DNA of 64,000 nucleotides from Carposina sasakii (taxonomy: Eukaryota > Arthropoda > Insecta > Lepidoptera > Carposinidae): NCBI GenBank assembly GCA_014607495.2, contig CP053157.1, positions 11,470,001-11,534,000 of the forward strand, written 5' to 3'. Positions within the stretch are counted from its first letter, which is position 1; each line of letters opens with the position of its first letter. The position numbers and the translations under genes were made by a program. This document shows positions 25,684-37,324 of the stretch, piece after piece. The notes under the pieces are model-generated. The model worked only from the letters and a program-made list of their open reading frames with translations, made no database searches and was not told the DNA's origin.

Positions 25684-26632
25684 TATACCAAATAAATAGG
25701 TAGAAAATTACAAGAAAGCTCTTATTTATTAAGTGAAACGTTGAATATTAAAAATGTACATGCCACACTAATTATTTATTAATCTATTCATAAGAAATTT
25801 ATAAAAATAACTTTCGCTGATATAGTTAGCAATTCCACAATTTAAATATGTAGGTATAAGTAACCAAAATAACTTGTTATGTAACTTACGTAATCGAGCT
25901 CTCTAAAGTGAAGTAGCCCTTGCATTCTACTCCTCCCTTGCTCATTGTATTTACCATTAAGGGTTCGTATCTATGAAGATAATAAGCCAAAAGTTTTAAC
26001 AATACGAAAAAATACCAAAACAATTAGTGTAAACATTAAAAACTCGTCTGAACATTTTTAAGATTACTTTATGCATTCGAAATACCACGAAGATTTCGGG
26101 AATCTTAACCGCGTTGAAGTCTTTAACTAGGAAACGAAATTAGTAGATCGATCCAAAAATATACTCAGCTACGAAAGTTTCTGCGCACGCGGCTGATATT
26201 GTTTTATAGTAAATTCACAGTAATTTGAATCTGTTGGCTATACCTACCTAAGTAGGTACTTATATATAGTTTATTTATTTCTGAGTCACGTGTAAAATAT
26301 GTATGTATGTGAGAATTTGATGCAAAAACTTAGTTTATATTGCGTATTTTTATCGTGCTAGAGTTCAGTGCTCGTTATAGGTGCTATGATATAAGTATCA
26401 ATATTATATGTTATTGGTACGATATCGGTCGGTTTTTCAACATATTACTTACATAGTTAAATAATTTATTAACTACATATAGTTAAATATCTAATCAATA
26501 AATTTTTGTTACCAAATACAACGTAAGTATTATATACATTATGTAAATTATTTACGTATTAGACTTTGAAATTTCCCTTGGGAAGGCGGATAAACATTTT
26601 GCTTACCAATTAACTAAGAGGTCGTTTTTTTA
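25684..26632. other. AT-rich spacer, no feature seen
   Basis: No coding frame, RNA or recognisable repeat was found between the Helitron-like element and the LTR element. Confidence 0.5.
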
Positions 26633-26954
26633 TGTGATGAGTAGCGAAAACACTTTGAATTATTAATACTTTTAATTTAATATTATTTTTACAAGATTTT
26701 AGGAGTTGGATTTGGAATCGAAGTTGGTATGGAACTGTGTTGTGGAATGGGTGCCGGGATTATTTATACATGAGAGTTTCGGGAAGGGAGGGTTGGAAAT
26801 GTGACTTTGTGTTCTTCGTGGCGTATTGTGTCTTTGGTCGTGTCAGGAACATGTGTCCGGTTTGTATTGCTTTTTGTAAAGCTTTATCTTTAGGCGCGGC
26901 GTGGTGCCATCCCTTCGTTAGTCATGCTGGAGCACACGTGTCTAACACGTAACA
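26633..26954 (-). repeat. 3' LTR, 322 bp, lacking 79 bp
   Basis: It matches the other LTR end to end, except that a 79-bp block (starting after GGTTGGAAA) is absent. Confidence 0.92.
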
Positions 26955-26965
26955 CCTCCCCCCTT
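26955..26965 (-). promoter_or_regulatory. Polypurine tract
   Basis: AAGGGGGGAGG on the minus strand directly abuts the 3' LTR; it primes plus-strand DNA synthesis. Confidence 0.85.
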
Positions 26966-27154
26966 AGAACAAAGATTGGGCGGCGCCCAATGTTTGTGGG
27001 GAAGCGGCGCGGGCGACTACGGCTGCAGTGTCGTCGTCGTCAGACTCGTCCTCGGTGACGGTGGACATAGGAATCGCTATATAGCTTCGATGGATGTGTC
27101 TCGATGATGTGCTTCTGGACGGTTGGCAATTCCGTCTTGATTATCCTTTTTTTT

Positions 27155-27774
27155 TCAGGAAAGTATTTCTTTGCGCAGGAAAGGTTGTAGCAACGCAGGA
27201 TTCATCTCGTAGGTTGGTCGTGCTTGGAAATTGTAGACAGGCAGACTGCAGACCCAGCGTTGTGTGTCGATGTTCTTACAGCTCGTCGTGACGATGAAGA
27301 TCTGCCTTGTGGAATTTGTGGCCAAATACGTATGCTCAGGGAGGATAGTGGAGTAAAGGGCGGATTTGGGATGAGGTATTGAGATTGAGTACAGTCGGAA
27401 TAAGGTGTTTTTATCATTCTTGACCAAGGGGAAATTAAGTACCTAGCCTAGTGAGTAGGTAGCCTGTTCATATAGATATAAGAAGCTAGAGTAGCAGGAT
27501 CTAATATTTTGTGTATGTTAGACATGGGGGACTAGGAGGACTAAAATATCAGTGCGCATATGACTGGATGAAAGGAGGAGTCTTGAAATAATCTTTCAAT
27601 TGTAATTATTGAAGGGTGAGCAGACCCTAATTTGATCAAGAGAATAGAGCTTAGAATATCATCTAGTTCGGGTTCGAGAGCCCCACCGATTCTAAAATTT
27701 TTTAATAGAAATATGAAAATATAATCTAAAATATTCATTGAATTTAAGTATTTGAATTTTATTCTATTTACCAA
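27155..27774 (-). pseudogene. Degenerate env-like remnant
   Basis: Two open pieces in different frames, 27774-27541 and 27427-27155, carry motifs in the order seen in errantivirus/baculovirus-F-type envelope proteins. The first is ELDDILSSILL followed by HPSIIT; the second is an IPHP segment followed by a paired-Cys stretch. There is no signal peptide, no continuous frame and no C-terminal membrane anchor, so it is not functional. The similarity is from family memory, not a search. Confidence 0.5.
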
Positions 27775-28284
27775 CCAACGAGCTAATTCAAGACAGAGCC
27801 TAGGCTATCGAAACTTCTCGTTTGGATCTAGATTTAGAGTTATAAGAAGCAAGTTTAACTTAATGAAAGAGCTAGTTCACCGGCAACCACGGTTGCGGCG
27901 CACCTGAAATGTTACAAATTGTCTATAAACGTTTTAATTATTCCTACGCTTTTGTAATACCTTATTAATAGCTTAAGTGTATATATTTGATAGCATACTA
28001 TATAAAAGAAACATAACAATAGAGCTAATAAAACTATAATATTATGGATTTTGCTTATTAGTATCGAATACTTGTAATTTAGACATATTATTATTTGATA
28101 GAGGTTGATTAGAGATAGTGTCAACGAAGGTATCCCGGAAGATATATGCATATTCACACTGAGATCGTATTTGAACAAAATTTTATTACTAGGAATTAAT
28201 ATACATAATTTTAATATAAATAATAATTAAACCTAAGATGGCTAGTAACTGAATAACCTAACTTATTTAAATTGTTTATTTTTC
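27775..28284 (-). other. Pol-to-env spacer of the LTR element
   Basis: It includes an 88-codon hydrophobic frame (28178-27912) that may be a decayed 5' part of env. No clear motif was recognised. Confidence 0.3.
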
Positions 28285-31200
28285 TTAATTATTTACAGAT
28301 TGAAGGGCATCAAACTCGTATGATGTTGCGTGCAATGGACGTAAGCGATTTCCATGCACCAATTGAGTTTTCGCACCTTTCTTAATCATATAGTTTTCGT
28401 TAAAACCTTTCCTAATTATGTCGTAAGGACCTTCCCATTTACTGTCTAAATTATTCGGGTTTGGAATACGCATCATTACTTTATCTCCTACACTAAAATC
28501 GGCGATATTTTTTATTTGTTGGTCATAACGTTCCTTAGCCTTTTCCTTCATTGACTTTACATTGTTAGATGCAATTTCGCGAGCAATTTTCAGTCTTTCA
28601 TTTAGGTCGCGTAAATAATCGTGAGTGGTATAGTCTTCGCTACTGTCTTTAGCTGCATAGAGAAGACGGGGTTTGTAACCGAATAAAAGTTCATGAGGCG
28701 TATAACCTGTACTCTGATTCAAAGAGGTATTATGACACATGATTGCAACCGGGATAATTTGATCCCAGTTACTTTTGTTTCGCTGGTGATACATTCTGAC
28801 GTGATCGCGAAGAACAGCGTGGAATCGTTCTAAGGAACCGTTTGTTTCAGGATGATAAGCTGTACTGAAAGTATGTTTAGTCCCTAGAAGTTTCATGAGT
28901 TGCTTAATGACGCTGTTTACAAATTCACCGCCTTGGTCGGAATGAAAACGTTTAGGTATACCAAAGTGTTGACAGAAAATCATTAGAGACTTGGCTACCG
29001 TGATTGCTTGTTTATCTGGAATGGGGTAAGCCTGCACGAATCTAGTAAGATCATCTTGTAAAGTAAGAACATACTTATTAGAATCACCTGTGATGTCGGA
29101 ATATGACACTAAGTCAATAGTTACACGCTCAAAAGGCTCTATAGACATAGATGTAACGACCATCGGTGCCTTATAAGTTTTTCTTTGAATCTTATTCCGT
29201 TGGCATATTAGACAGTTTTCAACATAGGTTTTAATTTCATCTGACATGCCCTTCCAAAAATAATTTTCACGGATTTTACGTGTAGTTTCTACTATTCCCC
29301 TATGTCCTGAAAGTGGTTCGTCGTGAAATGTTTTCAAAATGTTTGGGATTTCATCTCGACAAGGATACTTGACTTTACTCTGACAGATTGTAATTTCACA
29401 CTCGTACGCATCTGCTAAGTATGCCGTTATTAGCGCTTGCTGGTTTCCTACCATCTTACAAGTGATATCGTTTTTGAGTTCAGGGACACAAAGTGATGTA
29501 AGCTTAAAGTTGTGTAAACAGGATAAGAGGATCTTGAAATAACTTTCTGAATCCCACGGGTCAAAGTGAGTGGGTCGAGTGATACCAAAAATTATGTTTT
29601 GTTTTTTATCTGAAACTAATAAATCTGTCTGGTAAAGTGATTTGGGTTTCTCAATATATGGTTCAACTTGTGAACAAGTGCTAATCGCTTCGTGAAACAT
29701 GTCGTTCTTATCTGAAAACTGTGCTGAAGTGGGAATCAGAATATTTTTGTGACGATAGTCTAATAGGTTATCGACTGAAATTTTAAGATTCGGAGTGTTA
29801 AATCCTTCCAAAGGAGTTTGAAGAAAATGTTCATAATTAAGTTGTAGATACTCATTTTCTGAATCCGAGTTGTCGTTTATTTCGACTGTTGCAGTATTAA
29901 TTACAGGAGGGCGAGAAAGTGCGTCGGCATTCGTATTAGTTTTCCCTGTTTTGTACACTATTTCGTAGTCAAACTCTTCGAGCCTTAACCTCCATCGAAC
30001 AAGGCGACTACCTGGATCTTTCACTGAAAACAACCATGTGAGAGGTTTATGATCAGTAACTATCTTGAATTTCCGGCCGAATAGATAAGGGCGGAAATGT
30101 TTTACTGCCCATACTATTGCAAGTAACTCGCGCTCTATTGTAGAATAGTTGGATTCTGCTTGATTCAATGTACGGGAAGCGTATCCAATTGGAAGATCTG
30201 AACCTATCTCGCCTTGCGAAAGAATCGCGCCTATCGCGTGAATTGAAGCATCTGTAGTGAGAATAAATTCCTTACTAAAATCAGGGTATTGTAATATTGG
30301 AGCTTTTGTGAGAATATTCTTACAAGAGTCAAAAGCGTCTTGCTGCTCGGCGCCCCATATGAAATGAATGTCTTTTTTCAATAGGCTCGTCATAGGCTTT
30401 GTTATTTTACTGAAATTTGGAATAAAGCGGCGATAATAGCCTGCCAGGCCTAGAAAGGACTTAATGTCTTTGCACGAATTCGGAGTTGGAAAATCTAATA
30501 CAGCCTTAACTTTGTCGGGATTTGGTTTGACACCGTCGGAAGTTATAATATGTCCTAAGTAAGCAACCTCTTTTCGCATGAACTCACATTTATCAGGCTG
30601 GATTTTCAGACCGTATTGTTTCAGACGTTTGAAGACTTCAGTGAGCTTCTGTTCATGTTCTTCAATGCTAGAAGCAAAGACTACAATGTCGTCTAAATAA
30701 ACAAAGCATCTTTCGCCTTGTAGCCCATAAAGAATGCTGTCCATGGTGCGTTGAAATGTCGCTGGAGCATTTTTGAGGCCAAATGGCATCCTGAGAAATT
30801 CGTAGTGGCCAAATGGAGTGTTGAATGCGGTTTTAGAAATATCTTTAGGATCTACTTCAATTTGATGAAAACCTGAAGCCAAATCTAACGTACTAAAATA
30901 CTTAGAATGTCCTAACTTATCTAGAATATCGTTTATGTTTGGCAGTGGATAGCTATCGCCGATAGTGACTTCGTTCAGTTTCCTATAATCAACTACCATG
31001 CGCCATTTGCGTTTGCCAGAGGCATCTAACTTCTTAGGGACAATCCATATGGGACTTGTCCAGGGTGAAATACTAGGTCTAATTATATTTTGATCTAAGA
31101 GCTTTTGAACCTGGGATTTTACTTCTTGCTCATGCACATGAGGGAGTCTGTAAGTTTTGGAGTGAATTGGAGTTTCAGAAGTGGTCTGAATTTTATGTTT

Positions 31201-32439
31201 AGAGTGGCTTGTGAACGTAAGAGGGTCCCCTTCTAAATAAAATATATCACTAAACTGACTGATAATTTTATGTAAAGAATTATTTTCCTCTTCATTCAAG
31301 TGCTCTCGCCGAGTTAATTTGTAGACCTGATCTCGTCTGTCGGTCAATGTTGTAGCCACAGAATGTATCTTGTGTACTTCGTCTTTAACTGACTGTTCCT
31401 CAAACCTGCTTACATGAATTTCAGGAATTGAAATAACTTTGTTTTCGTTGGTTGCATTAACACAAGTGGTCACGAAAGTGTGATTGATTATACTTACTAG
31501 AGCGTGTGGAATTACGATACCGTTTTCTATCGTTTGTTTTTCTACCAGTGCTTGGCCTGACTCAATATCTCTAGTGAAGCAAGTAATAACTGTTTCTGAA
31601 CGTTGCCCTACAAAATGCTTACTATCATCCTTCATTTTATATTCGTCTCCAAAGTGAAAAAGTCTATAGTTCCTAGTAGCAATGCGCATCGTTTTCGAGG
31701 CGAGGTAAATACTGACACCTGACTTAGACATAAAGTCTAGACCAAGAATACCATCGGCTTCAATATGCAAGTCTGCTATATGGAAAGTATGTTTTTGGAA
31801 ATCGTCAAGTGATAGTTCTGCTGTACCATGACTTCTAATTGGATTTTCTTTACCAGAAACGCCTACAATTGACACGATATTCGATATATCTAACGGATTA
31901 CTGCCTATTTTATCCTTGCAAAGTACGGAAATAGGAGCTCCTGTATCAATTAATAGCGTTACAGGCTGACCATCAATATGAAATTTACAGTACAATAATT
32001 CTTCAGGAGGGACGTTGAGAAATGACATCTGTACGAGTTTTGGTTCAGAATGTTGTTTAGACTTAGATTTGGACTTTGATTTAGATTTAGGTTTCGATTT
32101 CGATTTAGATTTAAGCTTAGATTCAGTGTATGCGGAAGATTCGGTGAATTTAGTAGTAGTGCGACAGCCAAGAGTTTGGGGCTGGTTACCCTGTTCGTAG
32201 GCTGATGGAGTTTGCGTGGAGGCATCACGGGTTTGTCTGCGATAGACTGCGTTAACCTGCGTAGACGCCTCGCATGTCGTTTTCCGGGAATTTGATACAT
32301 TTATTCTAATTGGAGCCTTTCGAGGCCTGAGGTACTCGTATATTCCAATTCGTTGCTCTGAGTCTGGTTCGACTGAATCGACTGATAATGGGCTAAAGCG
32401 GTTTCCATCGAATCGCCCATTTCGATGGCCGCTTGCGAG
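28285..32439 (-). CDS. pol: Pol polyprotein of the LTR element
   Basis: It is read by -1 frameshift from gag; the pol frame is open from about 32478 to the stop at 28285, and the first ATG is at 32028. Numbering from that ATG (1,247 residues): aspartic protease LLIDTGAPIS (about 25-34); reverse transcriptase with RMPFGLKNAP and YLDD (about 442-445); RNase H (TTDASIHAIGA and IERELLAIV); integrase with an HHCC zinc finger (CLICQRN) and the catalytic triad D, D, E in D-35-E spacing (HSDQGGEF to SLERF); and a GPY/F module (WEGPYDI) near the end. A Lys/Ser-rich linker precedes the protease. All catalytic motifs are intact, so this could be an active element. Confidence 0.96.
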   Translation of the reverse strand, partial: LASGHRNGRFDGNRFSPLSVDSVEPDSEQRIGIYEYLRPRKAPIRINVSNSRKTTCEASTQVNAVYRRQTRDASTQTPSAYEQGNQPQTLGCRTTTKFTESSAYTESKLKSKSKSKPKSKSKSKSKSKQHSEPKLVQMSFLNVPPEELLYCKFHIDGQPVTLLIDTGAPISVLCKDKIGSNPLDISNIVSIVGVSGKENPIRSHGTAELSLDDFQKHTFHIADLHIEADGILGLDFMSKSGVSIYLASKTMRIATRNYRLFHFGDEYKMKDDSKHFVGQRSETVITCFTRDIESGQALVEKQTIENGIVIPHALVSIINHTFVTTCVNATNENKVISIPEIHVSRFEEQSVKDEVHKIHSVATTLTDRRDQVYKLTRREHLNEEENNSLHKIISQFSDIFYLEGDPLTFTSHSKHKIQTTSETPIHSKTYRLPHVHEQEVKSQVQKLLDQNIIRPSISPWTSPIWIVPKKLDASGKRKWRMVVDYRKLNEVTIGDSYPLPNINDILDKLGHSKYFSTLDLASGFHQIEVDPKDISKTAFNTPFGHYEFLRMPFGLKNAPATFQRTMDSILYGLQGERCFVYLDDIVVFASSIEEHEQKLTEVFKRLKQYGLKIQPDKCEFMRKEVAYLGHIITSDGVKPNPDKVKAVLDFPTPNSCKDIKSFLGLAGYYRRFIPNFSKITKPMTSLLKKDIHFIWGAEQQDAFDSCKNILTKAPILQYPDFSKEFILTTDASIHAIGAILSQGEIGSDLPIGYASRTLNQAESNYSTIERELLAIVWAVKHFRPYLFGRKFKIVTDHKPLTWLFSVKDPGSRLVRWRLRLEEFDYEIVYKTGKTNTNADALSRPPVINTATVEINDNSDSENEYLQLNYEHFLQTPLEGFNTPNLKISVDNLLDYRHKNILIPTSAQFSDKNDMFHEAISTCSQVEPYIEKPKSLYQTDLLVSDKKQNIIFGITRPTHFDPWDSESYFKILLSCLHNFKLTSLCVPELKNDITCKMVGNQQALITAYLADAYECEITICQSKVKYPCRDEIPNILKTFHDEPLSGHRGIVETTRKIRENYFWKGMSDEIKTYVENCLICQRNKIQRKTYKAPMVVTSMSIEPFERVTIDLVSYSDITGDSNKYVLTLQDDLTRFVQAYPIPDKQAITVAKSLMIFCQHFGIPKRFHSDQGGEFVNSVIKQLMKLLGTKHTFSTAYHPETNGSLERFHAVLRDHVRMYHQRNKSNWDQIIPVAIMCHNTSLNQSTGYTPHELLFGYKPRLLYAAKDSSEDYTTHDYLRDLNERLKIAREIASNNVKSMKEKAKERYDQQIKNIADFSVGDKVMMRIPNPNNLDSKWEGPYDIIRKGFNENYMIKKGAKTQLVHGNRLRPLHATSYEFDALQSVNN

Positions 32440-33278
32440 TTTAAATAATTGACTTGAACAGGTTTTGATGAATTTTCTTTATTTTTATTATTATTGTATG
32501 CCCTTTTTCGACATTCTGTAATTATGTGACCGGGGTTTTTGCAGTAGTTGCAAAATTTAGTTTTAAACGACGTGAGCTGCGGGTATGGCGGTCTAATATG
32601 TACCGGGTATGTCGGCCTAAAAAACCTATTTGGGTTTTGGACAATAGAATTAAGCGGACGAGGGTTCGATTGTCTTGGCTGGCTGGTTCGAATTAGCTGT
32701 TGCCTAGTATTATTCATAGCACGGACTTTCTCCTCCTGAATGGCGAACTTTCCTGCATCCGAAAGTATTTTGAACTCTTTAGTTCGAAGCATAGACCCGA
32801 TGTCGCTAGCTAAACCGTTAACGAATACACTCAGCGCGGTTTCTTCCACACCAAGTTTTCTGCCCTGAAGTGATTCGTCTGTCACTTCTGCAGTTAATTT
32901 TTCGATTATCCTGCTTCTAAGCAAGTCGACTCTATGAAAATATTCGGTAATGGACTCTCGTTCCTTTTGGAACATAGACTGAAGTTCTAAGCATAGGTGA
33001 GGTATGGTTTTAACATTAGAAAATTTCTCAATAAGGTATGACTGCAACGTATTCCATGAATCAAATTGCCTTGCATGTACGTCTGCAGCAAAAGGGCCAT
33101 TAATTTTATTAAGAGTATATATGAGCAAAATTTGTTGATCCGTTGGTGTCGCTAATTGAAACGCAGCAGTACAAGATCTTACAAATCTATACACCTGAGA
33201 GTTTTGGGCAGTATCGAACTCTGGGATTAGTTTTATAAGAGTTTCGAGAGAAAGAGATTGAGACGTAGTTTTAGGCAT
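32301..33278 (-). CDS. gag: Gag of the LTR element
   Basis: 325 residues; structural protein that packages element RNA. It carries one CCHC zinc knuckle (CNYCKNPGHIITEC, about residues 240-253) after a basic, Pro/Arg-rich stretch. The ATG at 33278 opens the frame about 190 bp inside the 5' LTR. The 3' end overlaps the pol frame by about 180 nt. Length and single knuckle fit insect gypsy-group Gag. Confidence 0.9.
   Translation of the reverse strand: MPKTTSQSLSLETLIKLIPEFDTAQNSQVYRFVRSCTAAFQLATPTDQQILLIYTLNKINGPFAADVHARQFDSWNTLQSYLIEKFSNVKTIPHLCLELQSMFQKERESITEYFHRVDLLRSRIIEKLTAEVTDESLQGRKLGVEETALSVFVNGLASDIGSMLRTKEFKILSDAGKFAIQEEKVRAMNNTRQQLIRTSQPRQSNPRPLNSIVQNPNRFFRPTYPVHIRPPYPQLTSFKTKFCNYCKNPGHIITECRKRAYNNNKNKENSSKPVQVNYLNSQAAIEMGDSMETALAHYQSIQSNQTQSNELEYTSTSGLERLQLE
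32398..32445 (-). promoter_or_regulatory. -1 ribosomal frameshift signal (slippery heptamer and hairpin)
   Basis: On the minus strand, TTTAAAC (32445-32439) sits in the gag frame as T TTA AAC, the canonical X XXY YYZ form. After a 6-nt spacer comes a hairpin: GCGG CCATCGAA, an 8-nt loop, TTCGATGG, then CCGC after a 3-nt bulge (32432-32398). A -1 slip leads exactly into the pol frame. Confidence 0.82.
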
Positions 33279-33450
33279 TATGAATATTATGTATGACAGT
33301 TTAGATAAAAGAATAATAAATAGCAGGAAATAAGTGATAGGAATGGTAAAGAATTGAGCAAAGCGTTTTTAACCACTTACCACAGCAGAAGTGTGACCAG
33401 GAGCGTAACTTCAGCGTACAATTATCTATCACACACCTTACGCTATCCGG

Positions 33451-33463
33451 AGCGACTGCGCCA
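33451..33463 (-). promoter_or_regulatory. Primer binding site, tRNA-Ser-like
   Basis: TGGCGCAGTCGCT on the minus strand, 6 nt inside the 5' LTR. TGGCGCAGTCG is the type used by 17.6/297-like elements. Confidence 0.7.
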
Positions 33464-33469
33464 ATTTTA

Positions 33470-33870
33470 TGTGATGAGTAGCGAAAACACTTTGAATTAT
33501 TAATACTTTTAATTTAATATTATTTTTACAAGATTTTAGGAGTTGGATTTGGAATCGAAGTTGGTATGGAACTGTGTTGTGGAATGGGTGCCGGGATTAT
33601 TTATACATGAGAGTTTCGGGAAGGGAGGGTTGGAAAGGATTCTGGGAACAAAACTATTTTACGCTAAAACTATTTTAAAACTATTCATTCACTAATAAAT
33701 CTTTCCTTGGCACGGTGTGACTTTGTGTTCTTCGTGGCGTATTGTGTCTTTGGTCGTGTCAGGAACATGTGTCCGGTTTGTATTGCTTTTTGTAAAGCTT
33801 TATCTTTAGGCGCGGCGTGGTGCCATCCCTTCGTTAGTCATGCTGGAGCACACGTGTCTAACACGTAACA
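33470..33870 (-). repeat. 5' LTR, 401 bp
   Basis: TG...CA ends. It contains the extra 79-bp block missing from the other LTR and would supply the element's promoter. Confidence 0.93.
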
Positions 33871-36800
33871 GTTTATGGTAGGTACCTAATTAAATAACAA
33901 TGTGTGTTATGTCCTAAGGTCAATATTAGTATACACTTACTTAATTATCATTTTTAACTATTACTGACCGAGTTTGATGTTGAAAGATAGGTATAAATCA
34001 TCAGCAGAAGATGATGCACATTTACTGACAGTTATCGGTTAGTCATCAACCGGTGCTGGACGTGCTGGATTAAACTATAGTTTCAACTTTAAAACAATTT
34101 AAACGTATGTAAACATTATATTCCTACCTATAATCAGAAGCAAATGATTTGTTGTTGTTTAGTTTGATTGAAACGCTCGTTTGTTGGTTAGTCACCCTGT
34201 CACCGGTTACTAATCGCGGCTACAATAATTTCATGAATCACAAAAGTAAATATGACCTGACGGGCTACAGTACGAGTATATTGTGTAATAGACCGGCCCA
34301 TGGACTGACTTATGTTCCTGTGTCCCCTATATATCCTATCAATTCTGCTTAAGGCGGCCACATTTTCAATTTGCTTAGGGGGTCCACAGAACATTTTTAT
34401 CAGAAGAGGGATATGGGAATAGAAATATAACCTTTCTATTGATATGGGAATATTTTATATATTTTTGAAGCATTTTTCCATGAGATCAATATAAATAAAT
34501 TTCTGGTGTCTAATGTCAGTTTGTGGTAGGTAACCCAATGATGACCCAATGATACAAGATTGTCTTCGCGTTGGCAATTTAAGTTTTTAGCTTATTCGTT
34601 TTATTCTAAAAATATCATCGATACCTGACTATAAGATGACAAATCTATAACATATCTATACTTCTAATATAACTGTTCCGGTCACTCCGCAGCTCCGGCG
34701 TCGTACTGGGTGACTCATTTCATTACCCTGCAATGGTACTCCATACTACTATTAATGAGTCACTCGGTATTTGTAACCGTTCTTAGTATTTACATGTTAT
34801 TTCTTTTAAAAAATATTACTGGTTGATCATTTCCAAAACATATTTTAAAAGGTTTATTGCCATTTAATAATTAGTACCTATCATAAATTCCTATAATCAC
34901 GTCACTGCATAAACCTATGCTATGTTTTGCCTGGTAGACTATTATTCGTCAGCATAAAATTCTTAATACTTACATACATCACAAATGGCAAGCTGAACCG
35001 CCCGAAATTGGCCTTAGGATTTAGATATATTGTTTCACACCAATACCCTTATATGTATATACTAACTGGTATCAAATTTATTTTCGTGGAAATTGGAATG
35101 AAATAACGTTCAAAACAGGTAAAACTGAAGCTGTATTTTAAGATGATAGAACATTATGATTTTTCTTCCCTAGCGTCATTGCAACAGAACACTAGCTATC
35201 ATTACTAAGAAATTAGGTGTAAAACTTAAATATAAATTCCATTCGATATATCCTTAAACGTGTAACAAAATAGTACAGTTACACATATTAAGTACCTAAG
35301 TATATTGAAAATATAACGCAGATATAAGTATAAGTAGTAGAAATACTTACATGACCAAGTTTCTCTGTTATTTGTTTTAGTTTACCTACTTACCTAATAA
35401 AACATGTAGTAAATCATGCCGGGACTGTGCATTTAATCCCGTATTATTTGGAATAATATGGAGTACAATATTTAAAACACGCGATCGCTACGCTCGCGCC
35501 GAAATTAACAGGACATGCAGATTATAATTTAATAATAATTTGTCTGTCTGCACTTAGTAACAGAACAGACACGCTATATAACAAGAAGGTAACTCGGCAA
35601 ACGATTATACTTGTGCATACAATTTCAATATGTTATTTCCAGTTGTGCATGGCTAAAATTCTATTATAATATATTGAAGGAAACAGATGAGTTGCACAGA
35701 ATTATAAGCAGCATGGTCTCCATTGTATTGTGAATTCGGTGCGGTCGTAGAATACATACGATGTTCTTGAACAAGCGTGACTCACACACATGGGCATGTA
35801 AACATATTTGTAAAACCTTGAAATTCTACCAATGTTAGTCATTTTAAATAAGTATTACATTCACTTAAAAGTTAATATTGCTTGATCTTCACTTTGTCCA
35901 AATTGACTGTTACATATGGCACACTCTTTTCATCATATAGTCAACTCAGAATTCAGCCTTCGACCCTTAGACCATTGTACAAAGTATACGAGTAATGTAC
36001 TACGTACAGTACTTACCTACTACTTATGGTCGTAGAAATAACTCAATGCATTAGAGACCAACAAATTTTAGGAGTGTCTGTGAAGTTCGCAAAGTTATCG
36101 AACTATGTATGACTCCAGTCTGGATTCGCCCTTAATGATCTCGTCTAACAATTGCAATAGGACCTACCATCCCTATGTGCTGTTATATTGTGGTCATGGA
36201 GCATCATTATGGCTGTATGACCCAGTTCCCAAAAGCTGCTTAGGACAACATGTTCGGCTAAACTTTTAGAGTACCAACTCCGACAACATACGAAAAGGAG
36301 AAGTTTCACTTAGTTCTACAATCTATTTATTTATTTACATAAAACAAACTGTTAATCTGTTCAGTTCTTCATGAATACCGAATGAAAGCAATTAACCGTG
36401 CTCGTGCGTGTCACGGCACTATCGCCTCATTGAACCATATTGTGAAGCATGCTGCTGGCCTACTTGCTATAAATACTTCAACGCACCCATCAATAAGTTC
36501 TTTGGATAAAAAATGTTCACGCTCGCAATCCCCTTTGAGGTAGGCCGAGCTCGCACTTATTCGCTACATAGTAATGGAATTTCAGGAATTTGAAAGCTAC
36601 TCTGAGTCCTTGGATAACTTTTGCAAGGAATTAGATAATGTCTAAATCAAATCATCCATCATCCTCATGTAACTTCAAACCTAACAGGTTATAAGAACAG
36701 ACGTCTTCTATGTGCCACTCGGGAAAAATTCTAGAAATTATCATGTTATATTTAGAATCCAAGGTTTTATTACTGCAAGCAAGTATGCACTTCTAGAAGT

Positions 36801-37319
36801 ACGATTATCATAGAGCCACAAACATAAAACGTAATAGAACACCCCTATAGTAACTTGGTTTTGCCCATAGATTTAGGATTTTATTCGTGGTTTTGCCCAA
36901 AATTTATGCCATAAAACAGTTGAAACTCGAATGACGAAGGACAGATGGGTAGCTCAACCGGCTTGGGCACAGCTGAGCTATTTTGGGGCCGGGGTCGATG
37001 GTGGCGCACATTTTTTGTGAACCTGTCTGCGATTTTATATGGTGTTTGGTGTAGCTTTTGTGTTTCATTGATTTACGAGTAACAACACATTTTGTTTTTA
37101 CCCATTCTTTATCAAACACAATAGGCAGTAGCTTGTTGATGAGATACAGGTCTTATTGGTATTTTATAATTATTATTTTCCACATTTTTAAAATAAATAT
37201 TGCTTACGGTGTCTACGTCAAAAATGTCAAAACGCAAAATGTACAATGGCGAGCATTAAAATTAGCAAACCTGAATATACAACTGCAAAATTACTGTGTT
37301 AATAAATTTTATCTGTATC
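33871..37319. other. AT-rich intergenic spacer
   Basis: No host coding frame, RNA gene or repeat was recognised. Short ORFs here have no protein-like composition. Confidence 0.5.
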
Positions 37320-37324
37320 GAGCA

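Larger units (their letters stand above)
26633..33870 (-). mobile_element. Errantivirus-type Ty3/gypsy LTR element (insect endogenous retrovirus)
   Basis: 7,238 bp on the minus strand. Both LTRs begin TG and end CA. Order in sense: LTR, primer site, gag, pol (protease, reverse transcriptase, RNase H, integrase), env remnant, purine tract, LTR. Flanks read TTTTA on the left and GTTTA on the right, an imperfect duplication (4 of 5). Outside one 79-bp gap the LTRs appear identical by eye, so insertion looks recent. Gag and pol are open; env is not. Confidence 0.95.

Noticed and set aside
31959..32300. Separate Asn/Leu-rich protein between gag and pol
   Set aside because: It is the wrong frame of the Lys/Ser-rich linker that belongs to pol after frameshift.
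33653..33731. LTR poly(A) signal lost in the 79-bp gap
   Set aside because: The AATAAA in that block is on the plus strand, opposite to the element's sense.
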